A stretch of DNA of 64,000 nucleotides, taken from an uncultured Prevotellaceae bacterium. GTDB lineage: Bacteria; Bacteroidota; Bacteroidia; Bacteroidales; Bacteroidaceae. Shown here one piece after another: positions 33,640 to 42,366 of this stretch (positions within the stretch are counted from its first letter, which is position 1; every line of letters begins with the position of its first letter). The stretch covers positions 62,001 through 126,000 of the forward strand of contig ONJJ01000007.1 of assembly GCA_900318115.1 (NCBI GenBank), given 5' to 3'. The notes below the pieces were generated by a model, which worked only from the letters and a program-made list of their open reading frames with translations, was not told where the DNA came from and did no database searches. Made by a program: the position numbers and the translations under genes.

Positions 33640-36459
33640 ATGCAAAAAACTCACGCAAAGAAGTGTCTATTTGGCAGATTGTTCAGCAGTTGCTGTGGTG
33701 TGCTGTTCTTCGTGTTGCTGTTCCTCCCCTCGGCCGTCCTCGGACAATTGCCGGAGCAGATTGACTCGCTGGTGAATGTCTATGAGTCCGCCAAAGGAGA
33801 TTCGCGTGTGGCAGCCGGTCGGCGACTGCTGGAGATTTGTTCTGCGCAGAAGGCTTTCTTTGATGATAGGCTGGAGCTGAATTCCTCGATGGAACCGAAA
33901 AAAATGGACCTCATCGTCTATTTCGCTGCCGAGCGTTATCTGCTGACCACCTCCTATTTCAAGGAAGCTCTCGCCTACAACGAAAAAGCTATGCCGCTGG
34001 CGCAGCAGGCGGAGGCGAATGATATCCATTGCACACTTCTCTGCGACCAGGCTTACAGCCTCTTTAAACTCAGCGACTACACCCGTGCGGTGGAAGCCGG
34101 ACAACAAGCGATGCGTTTGTGTCAGCAGACCGGTAATGCGTTGCAGCTCTCGCGCGCGTACCTTTATCTATCATTGGTCAATCACGCCCTGCGCAAATAC
34201 GATGAGGCCAAGGCGCTGGTCGTCAAAGCCATCGAGACCAATGAGAAGATGGGTGACAATATGCAGTTGCACAACGCACTGGGTGTGGCCTGCGAGATAT
34301 TCTGCAGTGCGCTGGAGGTGGATCAGGCCATCGAATACGGTAAGCGAGCCGTGGAGGCAGCACGTGCCATAGACTTCCTGCCGGGAGTGGCCAACCACAT
34401 GACGCAGCTGAGCTATGCCTATGACCGCAAAGGCGAATATGCCTTGGGGTTGGAGATGGCAGACTCGGCCATCACCATCGTGAGGGCCCAGGAGCCACTG
34501 GACCGCAATCAACTGGCAATTACCTTGGAGTACAAAGGTTGGAACCTCATTGACATCGGACGCAATAAAGAAGCCGTGGAAGCCCTGCGCGAGGCCATCC
34601 GCCTGGAAGAGGAAGTCGGCAACACTCACGCTGCATGGTATGACTATCGCACCCTGGCCGAGGCCATGGCACCCATCGATGCCCGTGGCGCTCTGGATGT
34701 GCTGAATCGCTATGTTAGGATGTCCGATACGATTCATGCCCAGCAGCTGAAGGAACTTATGAGCCAGGCCAACGCCGAGTTCCACAACGATGAGTTGCAG
34801 GAAGAAAATGTCGAGAGCCGTCGCATGAACCGCATTGTCCTCTGGACTTCATTGATTGTGTTTGTCCTGCTGGCCTTGGTGATTGCATCGCTCTTGTTTG
34901 GCTTCCGGCAGAAGAAACGTTCTGCGGATGCACTTCGCCGCCTGACGCAGGCGCGCGAGTCATTCTTTACCAACGTGACCCACGAGTTCCGTACACCGCT
35001 GACGGTGGTGCTCGGAGTGGGACGTGAGCTGCAAACCATGGCACCCGGCGATACGGATCGGTTGCGTGAAGCTGGCGAGATGATAGAGCGCCAGGGGATG
35101 CGGTTGCTGACGTTAGTGAACCAGATGCTTGATATCTCCAAGGTGCAGTCTGCCATCGGAGAACAACCCCTGCGGCAGGGGAACATCACCGGCGTGGTGA
35201 GCATGGTCGTGGAGACGCTGCGGGAAGTGGCGCGAGGCAAGGGCGTAGATGTATCCTTCGAGACCGATGAGGGAGGTATCGTGGCCGCCTTCGTTCCTGA
35301 CTACGTGGAGAAAGTGGTCAGCAACCTCGTGGGCAATGCCGTGAAGTTCACGCCCGAAGGCGGACGTGTACTGGTGGAATTGCATCGTCAGGGCGAACAA
35401 GTGGTACTGACAGTGGAAGATACTGGTTGTGGCATTTCGGAGACTGACCTGCCTCATATCTTCGAGCCGTTCTATCGGGCTGAAGACTCTGAAGCGGAGG
35501 GGAGTGGGGTAGGCTTGGCGCTGGTGAAGCAGATTATAGATGCAGCCAAGGGAGATATCCGGGTGACCAGCGAAGAGGGGAAGGGTACCAAGGTAGTTGT
35601 CAAGTGGGTGCCATCGTCCCTCGCAGAACCTCTTCCCGAGAACGAGGTGAGCGGCAGTGCGGAAAGCATCACACCGCTGTCTCAACCTGTAGAGGGAGTG
35701 CCTTCATTGCTGATCGTGGAGGATTCGTCCGACGTGGCGCGCTACCTCGGGCACCTGCTGGAGGGACGCTACGAACTGCATTTCGCCACAGATGGCGCAC
35801 AAGGATTGAAGATGGCGCACGAGCTGATGCCGGACCTCATCATTACTGATATTATGATGCCCCATACAGACGGGTTGCAACTCTGCCGCAACATCCGCGA
35901 GGATGAGATTATCAACCACATCCCAATCATCGTGGTCACGGCCAAAGTCACAGACGCCGACCGCGTGAAGGGATTGCGGGAAGGGGCAGATGCTTACTTG
36001 TGTAAGCCCTTCAACGAACAGGAGTTATATGTCAGGATTCAGAAACTGTTGGAGCTCCGTTCCTTGATGCAGGAGAAGTTTGCAGCAGCGCAGGATGTAT
36101 CGAGCGAAGTTGCCCAGGCCGAGGTCCGCGCCTTCCCTGCACATTCCGCATCGTTCATCCAGCGTTTCGATGCAGCTCTCACACATCAGCTGTCCCTCGG
36201 TAATACAGATGTGGAGAGCCTGGCAACCGAATTGTGCATCAGTGCCTCGCAGCTGCGCCGCAAGATGAATGCCATCACCGGAATGTCGCCCAAGCGGTAT
36301 ATCATACGCCGCCGTCTGGAGGACGCCCATCAGGAGATCCTGCAGCATCCCGAGCGCAAGTTGTCGGTCATAGCAGAGCGCTATGGATTCTATGATCTAT
36401 CGCACTTCACGCGTCTGTACAAGGAAGCCTACGGCGTCACGCCGGGACGTGGCCGGTAG
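33640..36459 (+). CDS. Hybrid two-component sensor-regulator with TPR-type sensor
   Basis: 939 residues. A signal peptide (to about residue 35) is followed by TPR-like helical repeats to about 390 ('AYNEKAMPLAQQAEANDI', 'KYDEAKALVVKAIETNEKMG', 'NKEAVEALREAIRLEEEVG'), a membrane helix near 397-420 and a histidine kinase. The H-box is TNVTHEFRTPLT (His448), with N-box 'VSNLVGNAVKFTPEGG', G1 'VEDTGCGI' and G2 'GSGVGLAL'. A receiver domain follows ('LIVEDSSD', phospho-acceptor Asp737 in 'LIITDIMMP', Lys in 'LCKPFN') and then an AraC-type DNA-binding domain at the C-terminus ('LATELCISASQLRRKMN', 'YGFYDLSHFTRLYKEAYG'). All catalytic motifs look intact. Classical HTCS proteins of polysaccharide loci carry a beta-propeller sensor; here it is replaced by TPRs. 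It is divergent from the surface block and may control it (inference). Confidence 0.92.
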   Translation: MQKTHAKKCLFGRLFSSCCGVLFFVLLFLPSAVLGQLPEQIDSLVNVYESAKGDSRVAAGRRLLEICSAQKAFFDDRLELNSSMEPKKMDLIVYFAAERYLLTTSYFKEALAYNEKAMPLAQQAEANDIHCTLLCDQAYSLFKLSDYTRAVEAGQQAMRLCQQTGNALQLSRAYLYLSLVNHALRKYDEAKALVVKAIETNEKMGDNMQLHNALGVACEIFCSALEVDQAIEYGKRAVEAARAIDFLPGVANHMTQLSYAYDRKGEYALGLEMADSAITIVRAQEPLDRNQLAITLEYKGWNLIDIGRNKEAVEALREAIRLEEEVGNTHAAWYDYRTLAEAMAPIDARGALDVLNRYVRMSDTIHAQQLKELMSQANAEFHNDELQEENVESRRMNRIVLWTSLIVFVLLALVIASLLFGFRQKKRSADALRRLTQARESFFTNVTHEFRTPLTVVLGVGRELQTMAPGDTDRLREAGEMIERQGMRLLTLVNQMLDISKVQSAIGEQPLRQGNITGVVSMVVETLREVARGKGVDVSFETDEGGIVAAFVPDYVEKVVSNLVGNAVKFTPEGGRVLVELHRQGEQVVLTVEDTGCGISETDLPHIFEPFYRAEDSEAEGSGVGLALVKQIIDAAKGDIRVTSEEGKGTKVVVKWVPSSLAEPLPENEVSGSAESITPLSQPVEGVPSLLIVEDSSDVARYLGHLLEGRYELHFATDGAQGLKMAHELMPDLIITDIMMPHTDGLQLCRNIREDEIINHIPIIVVTAKVTDADRVKGLREGADAYLCKPFNEQELYVRIQKLLELRSLMQEKFAAAQDVSSEVAQAEVRAFPAHSASFIQRFDAALTHQLSLGNTDVESLATELCISASQLRRKMNAITGMSPKRYIIRRRLEDAHQEILQHPERKLSVIAERYGFYDLSHFTRLYKEAYGVTPGRGR

Positions 36460-36468
36460 GATGAGGAA

Positions 36469-36523
36469 GTCGGCGGACGGACCGCGGGCGGCAGAATGAG
36501 AGGTCGGCGGACGGACCGCCGAC
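36469..36523. repeat. GC-rich mini-hairpin repeat, two tandem copies
   Basis: GTCGGCGGACGGACCGC occurs at 36469-36485 and 36503-36519. The second copy extends to a perfect hairpin GTCGGCGG-ACGGA-CCGCCGAC at 36503-36523. A one-base variant of the core lies at 8618-8632. Confidence 0.7.
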
Positions 36524-36560
36524 AACGGGGGGAGGACAGAGTTCGAGGGGGGCTTTAAAC

Positions 36561-36605
36561 TGCTTTGATGCAAGAGGTTTTTTAAACCTGCTTGCATCAA
36601 AAGCA
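36561..36605. terminator. Bidirectional terminator between the hybrid regulator and asd
   Basis: TGCTTTGATGCAAG, AGGTTT, a TTT loop, AAACCT and CTTGCATCAAAAGCA form a nearly perfect stem of about 20 bp with one bulge on each side. It lies between the convergent ends of the regulator (36459) and asd (36621) and can serve both strands. Confidence 0.8.
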
Positions 36606-36620
36606 AGGGGAGGCGGGGGC

Positions 36621-37628
36621 TTAGATGTTTCCTACTTTGATGAGGTACTCGGCGATTTGAACTGCATTCAGGGCAGCGCCCTTCTTGATTTGGTCGCCGC
36701 AGAGCCAGAAGGTGAGTCCGTTCTCATTAGCGATGTCGCGGCGGATGCGACCGACGAAGACATCGTCCTTGCCAGCCGTGAAGAGGGGCATGGGGTACTG
36801 CTTGTTGGCGGGGTCATCGACCACGGTAATGCCCGGAGCCTGAGCGAAAGCCTTGCGAGCCTCCTCGGGAGAAATGGGGCGCTCGGTCTCAATCCATACG
36901 GCCTCGGAGTGGCTGCGCAGGGATGGCACTCGAACACACATAGCAGAGCAGGCGGCATCGGTATGCATGATCTTGCGCGTCTCGTTGAACATCTTCATCT
37001 CCTCCTTCGTGTAGCCGTTGTCGGTGAAGACGTCAATCTGAGGAATGACATTGTAAGCCAGCTGATAGGCGAACTTATTGACGGTGGCCGGACGGCCATC
37101 GAGTACCTCGCGGTATTGCTGCTCCAATTCGGCCATGGCTGCTGCACCGGCACCGCTGGCAGCCTGGTAGCTGGCCACGTGGATGCGGCGGATATGACTG
37201 ATACGCTCCAAGGGCTGGAGGCACACGACCATCATGATGGTGGTGCAGTTGGGGTTGGCGATGATGCCACGGGGTCGGTTGAGGGCATCCTCAGCGTTGC
37301 ACTCGGGCACCACGAGGGGAACATCCTCGTCCATGCGGAATGCGGAGCTGTTGTCTATCATCACGGTGCCGTGTTTGGTGATGGTTTCGGCAAAGTCCTT
37401 GGAGGTGCCGCCACCGGCGCTGACAAAAGCTACGTCAATTCCTTTGAAGTCATCGTTGTGTTGCAGCAAGCGTACGGTGTATTCCTTGCCGCGGAAGGAA
37501 TAAGTGCGTCCGGCGCTGCGTTCGCTGCCAAACAGTACGAGTTCGTCAACAGGGAAATTGCGCTCATCGAGCACACGCAGAAATTCTTGACCTACGGCGC
37601 CGCTGGCGCCCACGATAGCTACTTTCAT
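36621..37628 (-). CDS. asd: Aspartate-semialdehyde dehydrogenase
   Basis: 335 residues from the ATG at 37628. This start puts the nucleotide-binding motif ([20 protein letters not shown]) at the N-terminus; an upstream start would add 12 residues that overlap the promoter region. The enzyme converts L-aspartyl phosphate to aspartate semialdehyde with NADPH, for lysine, threonine, methionine and diaminopimelate synthesis in the cytoplasm. The catalytic Cys128 is in NPNCTT, and the 'GAGAAAM' and 'SEAVWIE' regions expected of the family are present. Length is normal. It is transcribed alone, with a promoter box at 37654-37661 and a terminator after it. Confidence 0.95.
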   Translation of the reverse strand: MKVAIVGASGAVGQEFLRVLDERNFPVDELVLFGSERSAGRTYSFRGKEYTVRLLQHNDDFKGIDVAFVSAGGGTSKDFAETITKHGTVMIDNSSAFRMDEDVPLVVPECNAEDALNRPRGIIANPNCTTIMMVVCLQPLERISHIRRIHVASYQAASGAGAAAMAELEQQYREVLDGRPATVNKFAYQLAYNVIPQIDVFTDNGYTKEEMKMFNETRKIMHTDAACSAMCVRVPSLRSHSEAVWIETERPISPEEARKAFAQAPGITVVDDPANKQYPMPLFTAGKDDVFVGRIRRDIANENGLTFWLCGDQIKKGAALNAVQIAEYLIKVGNI

Positions 37629-37653
37629 AATGATTCGTTTTGTATTTGCGGGG

Positions 37654-37661
37654 CAAAGATA
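37654..37661 (-). promoter_or_regulatory. Bacteroidetes -7 box TATCTTTG for asd
   Basis: TAnnTTTG match on the minus strand, 26 bases upstream of the asd ATG. Confidence 0.7.
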
Positions 37662-37665
37662 CATA

Positions 37666-37700
37666 AAAGTTGAAAGTTGAAAGTTGAAAGTCGAAAGTTT
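37666..37700. repeat. 7-bp tandem array AAAGTTG, five units
   Basis: AAAGTTG three times, then AAAGTCG and AAAGTTT in register, directly upstream of the asd promoter box, in the divergent spacer with the antiporter gene. Confidence 0.8.
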
Positions 37701-37788
37701 TTGCTCCCGAAAGAGTCATTTTCGTAAATAATTGCTCTATTTGGTAAGATTTCTTTGAGCTTCCGACCTCAAACTTTAAACTTTTGCG

Positions 37789-37796
37789 TACCTTTG
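37789..37796 (+). promoter_or_regulatory. Bacteroidetes -7 box TACCTTTG for the antiporter
   Basis: TAnnTTTG match 10 bases upstream of the ATG at 37806, so the leader would be very short. This also argues against the longer reading from 37755. Confidence 0.65.
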
Positions 37797-37805
37797 TGCC
37801 CAGAA

Positions 37806-39902
37806 ATGAATGCACTAGTCACGAATCCGACGTGGATATTCCTCGTCATGTTGCTAATAATCCTGCTGGCACCCATCGTGCTGCGCCGCCTGCGTGTGCC
37901 CCATATCATTGGGCTCATTCTGGCGGGCTTGCTCGTGGGCCCCAATGGGCTTCATGTGCTGGATCGTGACGACAGCATCGTGCTCTTCGGTCAGGTGGGC
38001 ATCTACTACATCATGTTCCTGGCTGGGCTGGAGATGGATATGGGGAGTTTTCGTCGCCACGGGCGGCGGGGTGTGTTGTTCGGTGCGTTGACCTTTGCCA
38101 TCCCCCTGTTGTTCGGTTTTGCCGTGGGGCGTTGGGTGCTGGGACTTAGCACCGCTTCGTCCTTGCTGCTGAGCAGTCTGCTGTCGAGCCATACGCTGGT
38201 GACCTATCCTATTGTTGGTCGCTACGGCCTGGGCAAGCACCCTAGCGTGGTGCACGCCATCGTGGCCACGGCGATAGCCTCCTTCGGTGCCTTGCTCCTG
38301 CTTGCCATCGTGGTGCAGGGTGTTCGTGGGGGTGTCAGCGGTTGGTACTGGCTTCGCTTTGCCGTGGGTATTGTGCTGTATATCGTAGGTGTGGCCTATG
38401 TATTTCCGAAAGTCGGTCGATGGTTCCTTCGCCGCAACGAGGATGCGGTGACGCAGTTCGTCTTTGTCCTCGTGCTGGTCTTCGTCAGTGCTTTCCTCGC
38501 TTCACAGGTAGGGTTGGAAGGGCTCTTGGGCGCTTTTCTCGCGGGCCTCGTCCTGAATAGGATCATTCCTCGTGGCGGACCGCTGATGGTTCGTCTGGAG
38601 TTCGTGGGCAATGCCATTTTCGTGCCATACTTCCTCATAGGCGTAGGCATGATTATTGATATAAATGTTCTTTTTGGCAGCACCCGCACCTTGTGGCTCT
38701 CGGCAGTCATCATCACCGTTGCGGTGGTGAGCAAGTGGCTGGCAGCAGCGGTGATGCAGCGACTGACGGGCGGCCAGCCGGAGGATCGCCGGATGATGTT
38801 CGGACTGACGAACTCCCATGCGGCAGGTGCCTTAGCTATCGTCATGATAGCTACGGCTCCCGATGTTCAGTTGATGGATACGCAGGTGCTGAATGCTACC
38901 GTGTTGCTCATTCTGGTTTCTTGCGTCATCAGTTCTTTTGAGACGGGTCGTGCTGCACGGCGACTGGCGATGCAGACCACCGAGACGGAGCGTAACCGAG
39001 GTTCGTATCATGGTAAGTGCCTCACGGCCTACGCCTATCCGCAGACGGTGGACACTCTGACACAGCTGTCCATCATGATCCGGAATCCCCGAATTGCCGA
39101 TTCCCTGATGGGTCTGGCAATTTCCATGGACGATGACCCAGACGACGCACTTCGCATCAGTGGTCAACACAACCTGGAGCGAGCACGCCAGATAGCCGCA
39201 GCTGCGGACGTGAAAATGTCCACGATGAGCCGTGTCAGTTCAAACGTGGCAAGTGCCATCGTGCATACCATGCGCGAGGTGGATGCCGGCGAAGTCATCC
39301 TGGGCCTGCACGAGACTTCGGATGGTCAGTTGGCGGGCAAGTTGGGTGTGGTCACTCAAAGCATCCTTGCTACCACTCACCGTGAGGTCCTGCTCGTGCG
39401 GCTGCAGATGCCGCCTGGTACGATCCGTCGCATCGTAGTTGCCGTGCCTCCTCAGGCTGAGTACGAGGTGGGGTTCTACAAGTGGCTGGAGCATCTATGC
39501 CGCATAGGCGAGCAGACGGGGCAGTTCATGCGTTTCCACACTTGTGGCGACACTGGTTATTATATCAAGGAATACCTGAAACAGGCTCATCCCTCGGTGC
39601 AGCATGAGGTGCGCGTGGAGAAAGGCTTCGGGGCGATGCTCATCGGGCTGAAGGACGAGGTGAACGCAGACCACTTGTTGGTTATCGTGTCCTCGCGTCC
39701 AGGATTTATCTCTTTCACGCCGGCTTTCAACACCCTGCCTTCGGTGCTGGCTCGCAATTTCTCACATACCAACATCATTCTGCTCTATCCAGACCAGTAT
39801 GGCGATCCACAGGAGACGCACTCTATCTTTGCCCCCAACGGGCAGAGCGTCACCCAGCGGCAGTTGCTGTTCGAGGAGTGGTTGAGGAAGTTGAAGGGAT
39901 GA
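37806..39902 (+). CDS. CPA2-type cation/proton antiporter with cytosolic C-terminal domain
   Basis: 698 residues from the ATG at 37806 (MNALVTNPTWIFLVMLLIIL). About twelve membrane helices fill the first 400 residues, with typical Na+/H+ exchanger sequences: 'PHIIGLILAGLLVGPNGL', 'IYYIMFLAGLEMDM', 'SSLLSSHTLVTYP' and 'GLTNSHAAGALAIVMIA'. It should exchange Na+ or K+ for protons across the inner membrane. The C-terminal 290 residues are soluble and resemble a universal-stress-protein-like regulatory part ('GEVILGLHETSDGQLAGKLG', 'TIRRIVVAVPPQAEYEVG'). It is divergent from asd, and lolD follows 42 bases downstream. Confidence 0.88.
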   Translation: MNALVTNPTWIFLVMLLIILLAPIVLRRLRVPHIIGLILAGLLVGPNGLHVLDRDDSIVLFGQVGIYYIMFLAGLEMDMGSFRRHGRRGVLFGALTFAIPLLFGFAVGRWVLGLSTASSLLLSSLLSSHTLVTYPIVGRYGLGKHPSVVHAIVATAIASFGALLLLAIVVQGVRGGVSGWYWLRFAVGIVLYIVGVAYVFPKVGRWFLRRNEDAVTQFVFVLVLVFVSAFLASQVGLEGLLGAFLAGLVLNRIIPRGGPLMVRLEFVGNAIFVPYFLIGVGMIIDINVLFGSTRTLWLSAVIITVAVVSKWLAAAVMQRLTGGQPEDRRMMFGLTNSHAAGALAIVMIATAPDVQLMDTQVLNATVLLILVSCVISSFETGRAARRLAMQTTETERNRGSYHGKCLTAYAYPQTVDTLTQLSIMIRNPRIADSLMGLAISMDDDPDDALRISGQHNLERARQIAAAADVKMSTMSRVSSNVASAIVHTMREVDAGEVILGLHETSDGQLAGKLGVVTQSILATTHREVLLVRLQMPPGTIRRIVVAVPPQAEYEVGFYKWLEHLCRIGEQTGQFMRFHTCGDTGYYIKEYLKQAHPSVQHEVRVEKGFGAMLIGLKDEVNADHLLVIVSSRPGFISFTPAFNTLPSVLARNFSHTNIILLYPDQYGDPQETHSIFAPNGQSVTQRQLLFEEWLRKLKG

Positions 39903-39904
39903 AA

Positions 39905-39928
39905 GGATTTACGGATTTAGGGATTTAG
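39905..39928. repeat. 8-bp tandem array GGATTTAN, three units
   Basis: GGATTTAC, GGATTTAG, GGATTTAG fill most of the spacer between the antiporter stop and lolD. Confidence 0.7.
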
Positions 39929-39944
39929 AATATTTATAGAGCGC

Positions 39945-40706
39945 ATGATTCAATTAAGAAATATACACAAGTCATTCGGCACCCTGGAAGTGCTGAAAGG
40001 AATTGACCTCGACATTGCTCAGGGCGAGGTCGTCAGCATCGTCGGCCCCAGTGGTGCCGGCAAGACCACGCTGCTTCAGATTATGGGTACTTTGGATCGT
40101 GCCGACAGCGGTTCCGTGGTCATCAAGGGTACAGATGTCTCTCGTCTGGGTCAGAAAGAATTGGCCCGCTTCCGCAACCGCCAGATTGGCTTCGTCTTCC
40201 AGTTTCATCAGCTGCTGCCCGAGTTCACGGCGCTGGAGAATGTCATGATTCCAGGTCTCATCGGTGGTCGTAGCCGCCGGGAGACTCGTCAGAAGGCACA
40301 GGAACTGCTGGAGTTCATGGGGTTAGGTGACCGTGCAGGACACAAACCCTCAGAACTCTCGGGCGGCGAGAAGCAGCGTGTGGCTGTGGCTCGCGCGCTC
40401 ATCAATGAGCCCGCCGTCGTGATGGCTGACGAACCCAGTGGCAGTCTCGACAGTGCCAACAAGGCAGAACTCCATCGCCTCTTCTTTGATCTTCGCGACC
40501 GTTTGGGGCAGACGTTTGTCATCGTGACACACGACGAGGAACTGGCACGCACCACAGACAGGACCATTCACATGAAGGATGGAAGAATCCTCCTTGCGGA
40601 CCAGCCCCGGGAGAACACTCAGTCCTCATGCGCCGCCCCCCAGCCCGGGGAACCATCATCAGAAACCCTTAGTCCACTCCATCGCCATGAGCCGTCAGAA
40701 CAATAA
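39945..40706 (+). CDS. lolD: LolD-like ABC transporter ATP-binding protein
   Basis: 253 residues with Walker A (GPSGAGKT), the Q-loop region ('[20 protein letters not shown]'), signature [15 protein letters not shown], Walker B ('[13 protein letters not shown]') and the H-loop (VTHDEE). The family energises lipoprotein release from the inner membrane (LolCDE) or related MacB-type export. No permease gene is adjacent, so lolD is assigned by sequence resemblance. The usual protein ends near 'HMKDGRI'; this one carries an extra Pro/Ser-rich tail of about 35 residues, and its last 20 bases overlap the start of the cvfB-like gene. Confidence 0.88.
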   Translation: MIQLRNIHKSFGTLEVLKGIDLDIAQGEVVSIVGPSGAGKTTLLQIMGTLDRADSGSVVIKGTDVSRLGQKELARFRNRQIGFVFQFHQLLPEFTALENVMIPGLIGGRSRRETRQKAQELLEFMGLGDRAGHKPSELSGGEKQRVAVARALINEPAVVMADEPSGSLDSANKAELHRLFFDLRDRLGQTFVIVTHDEELARTTDRTIHMKDGRILLADQPRENTQSSCAAPQPGEPSSETLSPLHRHEPSEQ

Positions 40707-41610
40707 TCCAGATATGCAGAAGACTAACAGTTCCCTCCATGATAGGGAGGGCGTGAGCAGAGTCCGCCTTCAACTCGGAAGAATGAATCGCCTGACCGTG
40801 GTGCGCCGTGCTGACCATGGTCTCTACCTCAGCGGTGGCCCTGAAGACATTTTGTTGCCGATGAAATATGTGCCAGAGGGTACTGAAATCGGCGATGAAA
40901 TCGACGTTTTTGTGTATCTTGATTCTGAGGAACGCCTGGTGGCAACGACCGAGACACCGAAGGCACAGGTGGGTGATTTCGCTTGGCTACGGGTGGCGTG
41001 GGTGAACAACTTTGGCGCCTTCCTCGACTGGGGCCTGACGAAAGACCTTTTCGTGCCCTTCCGGGAGCAGAAGATGAAGATGCAGAAGGATCGCAGCTAC
41101 CTCGTACATATTCACCTCGATGCGGAGACCTACCGAATTATGGCTTCGGCCAAGGTCGAGCGTTATCTCAGTGAAGACTATCCCCCCTACCACGGCGGCG
41201 ACGCGGTGGACTGCCTCGTCTGGCAGAAGACCGACTTGGGCTTCAATGTGATTGTGGACAATCGTTTCCAGGGGCTGCTCTTTGACGACGAGATATTCCG
41301 CTCCCTCCATAGCGGCGACCGCCTGACCGCCTACGTCAAGCAGGTTCGCGCAGACGGGAAGATTGACCTCTCGCTGCAGAAGAAAGGGCAGAAGGCCGTG
41401 GTGGACTTCAGTGAAGTACTGTTGCAGCATCTCCAGACGAACGGCGGTTCCACTCCGCTTGGCGACAAAAGTCCAGCCGAGGAGATTTATGCCCTCTTCG
41501 GAGTTAGCAAGAAGGTGTTCAAGAAAGCCGTCGGCGACCTCTATCGCCGCCGCCTCCTGACGATAGAAGACGACGGTTTGTTCCTCACAGCCGAGGGCGC
41601 AGCACAATAA
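40687..41610 (+). CDS. CvfB/YitL-like S1-domain RNA-binding protein
   Basis: 307 residues from the ATG at 40687; ATGs at 40714 and 40783 are alternatives, and conserved sequence begins near the last ('[19 protein letters not shown]'). Characteristic CvfB sequences are '[20 protein letters not shown]', '[20 protein letters not shown]', '[19 protein letters not shown]' and 'IDLSLQKKG'. A winged-helix-like C-terminus ('[20 protein letters not shown]') completes the family layout of S1-type domains plus winged helix. Members bind RNA and affect gene expression. It is probably translationally coupled to lolD through the 20-base overlap. Confidence 0.88.
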   Translation: MSRQNNNPDMQKTNSSLHDREGVSRVRLQLGRMNRLTVVRRADHGLYLSGGPEDILLPMKYVPEGTEIGDEIDVFVYLDSEERLVATTETPKAQVGDFAWLRVAWVNNFGAFLDWGLTKDLFVPFREQKMKMQKDRSYLVHIHLDAETYRIMASAKVERYLSEDYPPYHGGDAVDCLVWQKTDLGFNVIVDNRFQGLLFDDEIFRSLHSGDRLTAYVKQVRADGKIDLSLQKKGQKAVVDFSEVLLQHLQTNGGSTPLGDKSPAEEIYALFGVSKKVFKKAVGDLYRRRLLTIEDDGLFLTAEGAAQ

Positions 41611-41639
41611 AAGGGTGCTCGCGCGCGTTATTCTTATAT

Positions 41640-42344
41640 ATGAAACGACTATTCCTCCTTCTCGCATACTTAGCGGCGACCACGTTAGCCGTCGCGCAGG
41701 AGCAGCGCATCCAGAACCGCCCTTACCTGGACACGCGATTCCTGCACTATGGCTTCTTCGTGGGAGTCGATATGATGGATCTGGAGCTGAAGAACAACGG
41801 CTACGTGGATCCGGAATCCGGCGAGCAATGGTACACGGAGGTGGACAACTATCAGCCCGGTTTCGTCGTCGGCGTACTGGGAGAGCTGCGCCTGAATAAA
41901 TACCTTGGACTACGCCTGCAGCCCTCAATTCACTTCGGGCAGAAACACATCGTCTTCCACGAACAGCTGTCTGGGCGCGATTCCACGCAGAACATCAAGT
42001 CAACCTACCTATCGGTGCCCCTGTCCCTGAAGATAGCTGCTCCGCGCTACAATAATTTCCGCCCGTACTTCTCCGTGGGTGTGTCTCCCACCATCGACCT
42101 CACGGCCCGTAAGCACAGGGCGTTGCGCACAGAGATGCTGGACTGCTACATAGAACTCGCTGCAGGCTGCGATATCTACCTTCCGTTCTTCAAGCTGATA
42201 CCAGAGTTGCGCTTCAGCTTTGGCCTGCGTGACGTCCTCGTCCACGACCGCGATGACCTTGTGGACCTCTCGTTGCTGAAGTTCACGAAGGGGCTGGATA
42301 AGGGCCATTCTAAAATGATAACGCTCGCGTTCTACTTCGAATAG
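41640..42344 (+). CDS. porT: PorT-like outer-membrane barrel of type IX secretion
   Basis: 234 residues, signal peptide MKRLFLLLAYLAATTLAVAQ. The mature start 'NRPYLDTRFLHYGFFVGVDM' and the following amphipathic strands ('GFVVGVLGELRLNKYLGLRL', 'TYLSVPLSLKIAAPRYNNF', 'FSFGLRDVLVHD') match PorT-type barrels, which are about 235-245 residues long and required for type IX secretion in Porphyromonas. The protein ends in an aromatic strand (LAFYFE), as expected for an outer-membrane barrel. It lies 29 bases after the cvfB-like gene and 22 bases before the propeller gene. Assignment to PorT itself rather than a generic porT-family barrel is probable, not certain. Confidence 0.8.
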   Translation: MKRLFLLLAYLAATTLAVAQEQRIQNRPYLDTRFLHYGFFVGVDMMDLELKNNGYVDPESGEQWYTEVDNYQPGFVVGVLGELRLNKYLGLRLQPSIHFGQKHIVFHEQLSGRDSTQNIKSTYLSVPLSLKIAAPRYNNFRPYFSVGVSPTIDLTARKHRALRTEMLDCYIELAAGCDIYLPFFKLIPELRFSFGLRDVLVHDRDDLVDLSLLKFTKGLDKGHSKMITLAFYFE

Positions 42345-42366
42345 ACACTAACTAACAATCATACGT

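Noticed and set aside
37755-37805. Longer start for the antiporter at 37755
   Set aside because: The added codons run over the -7 box at 37789-37796 and are not membrane-like; the ATG at 37806 fits.
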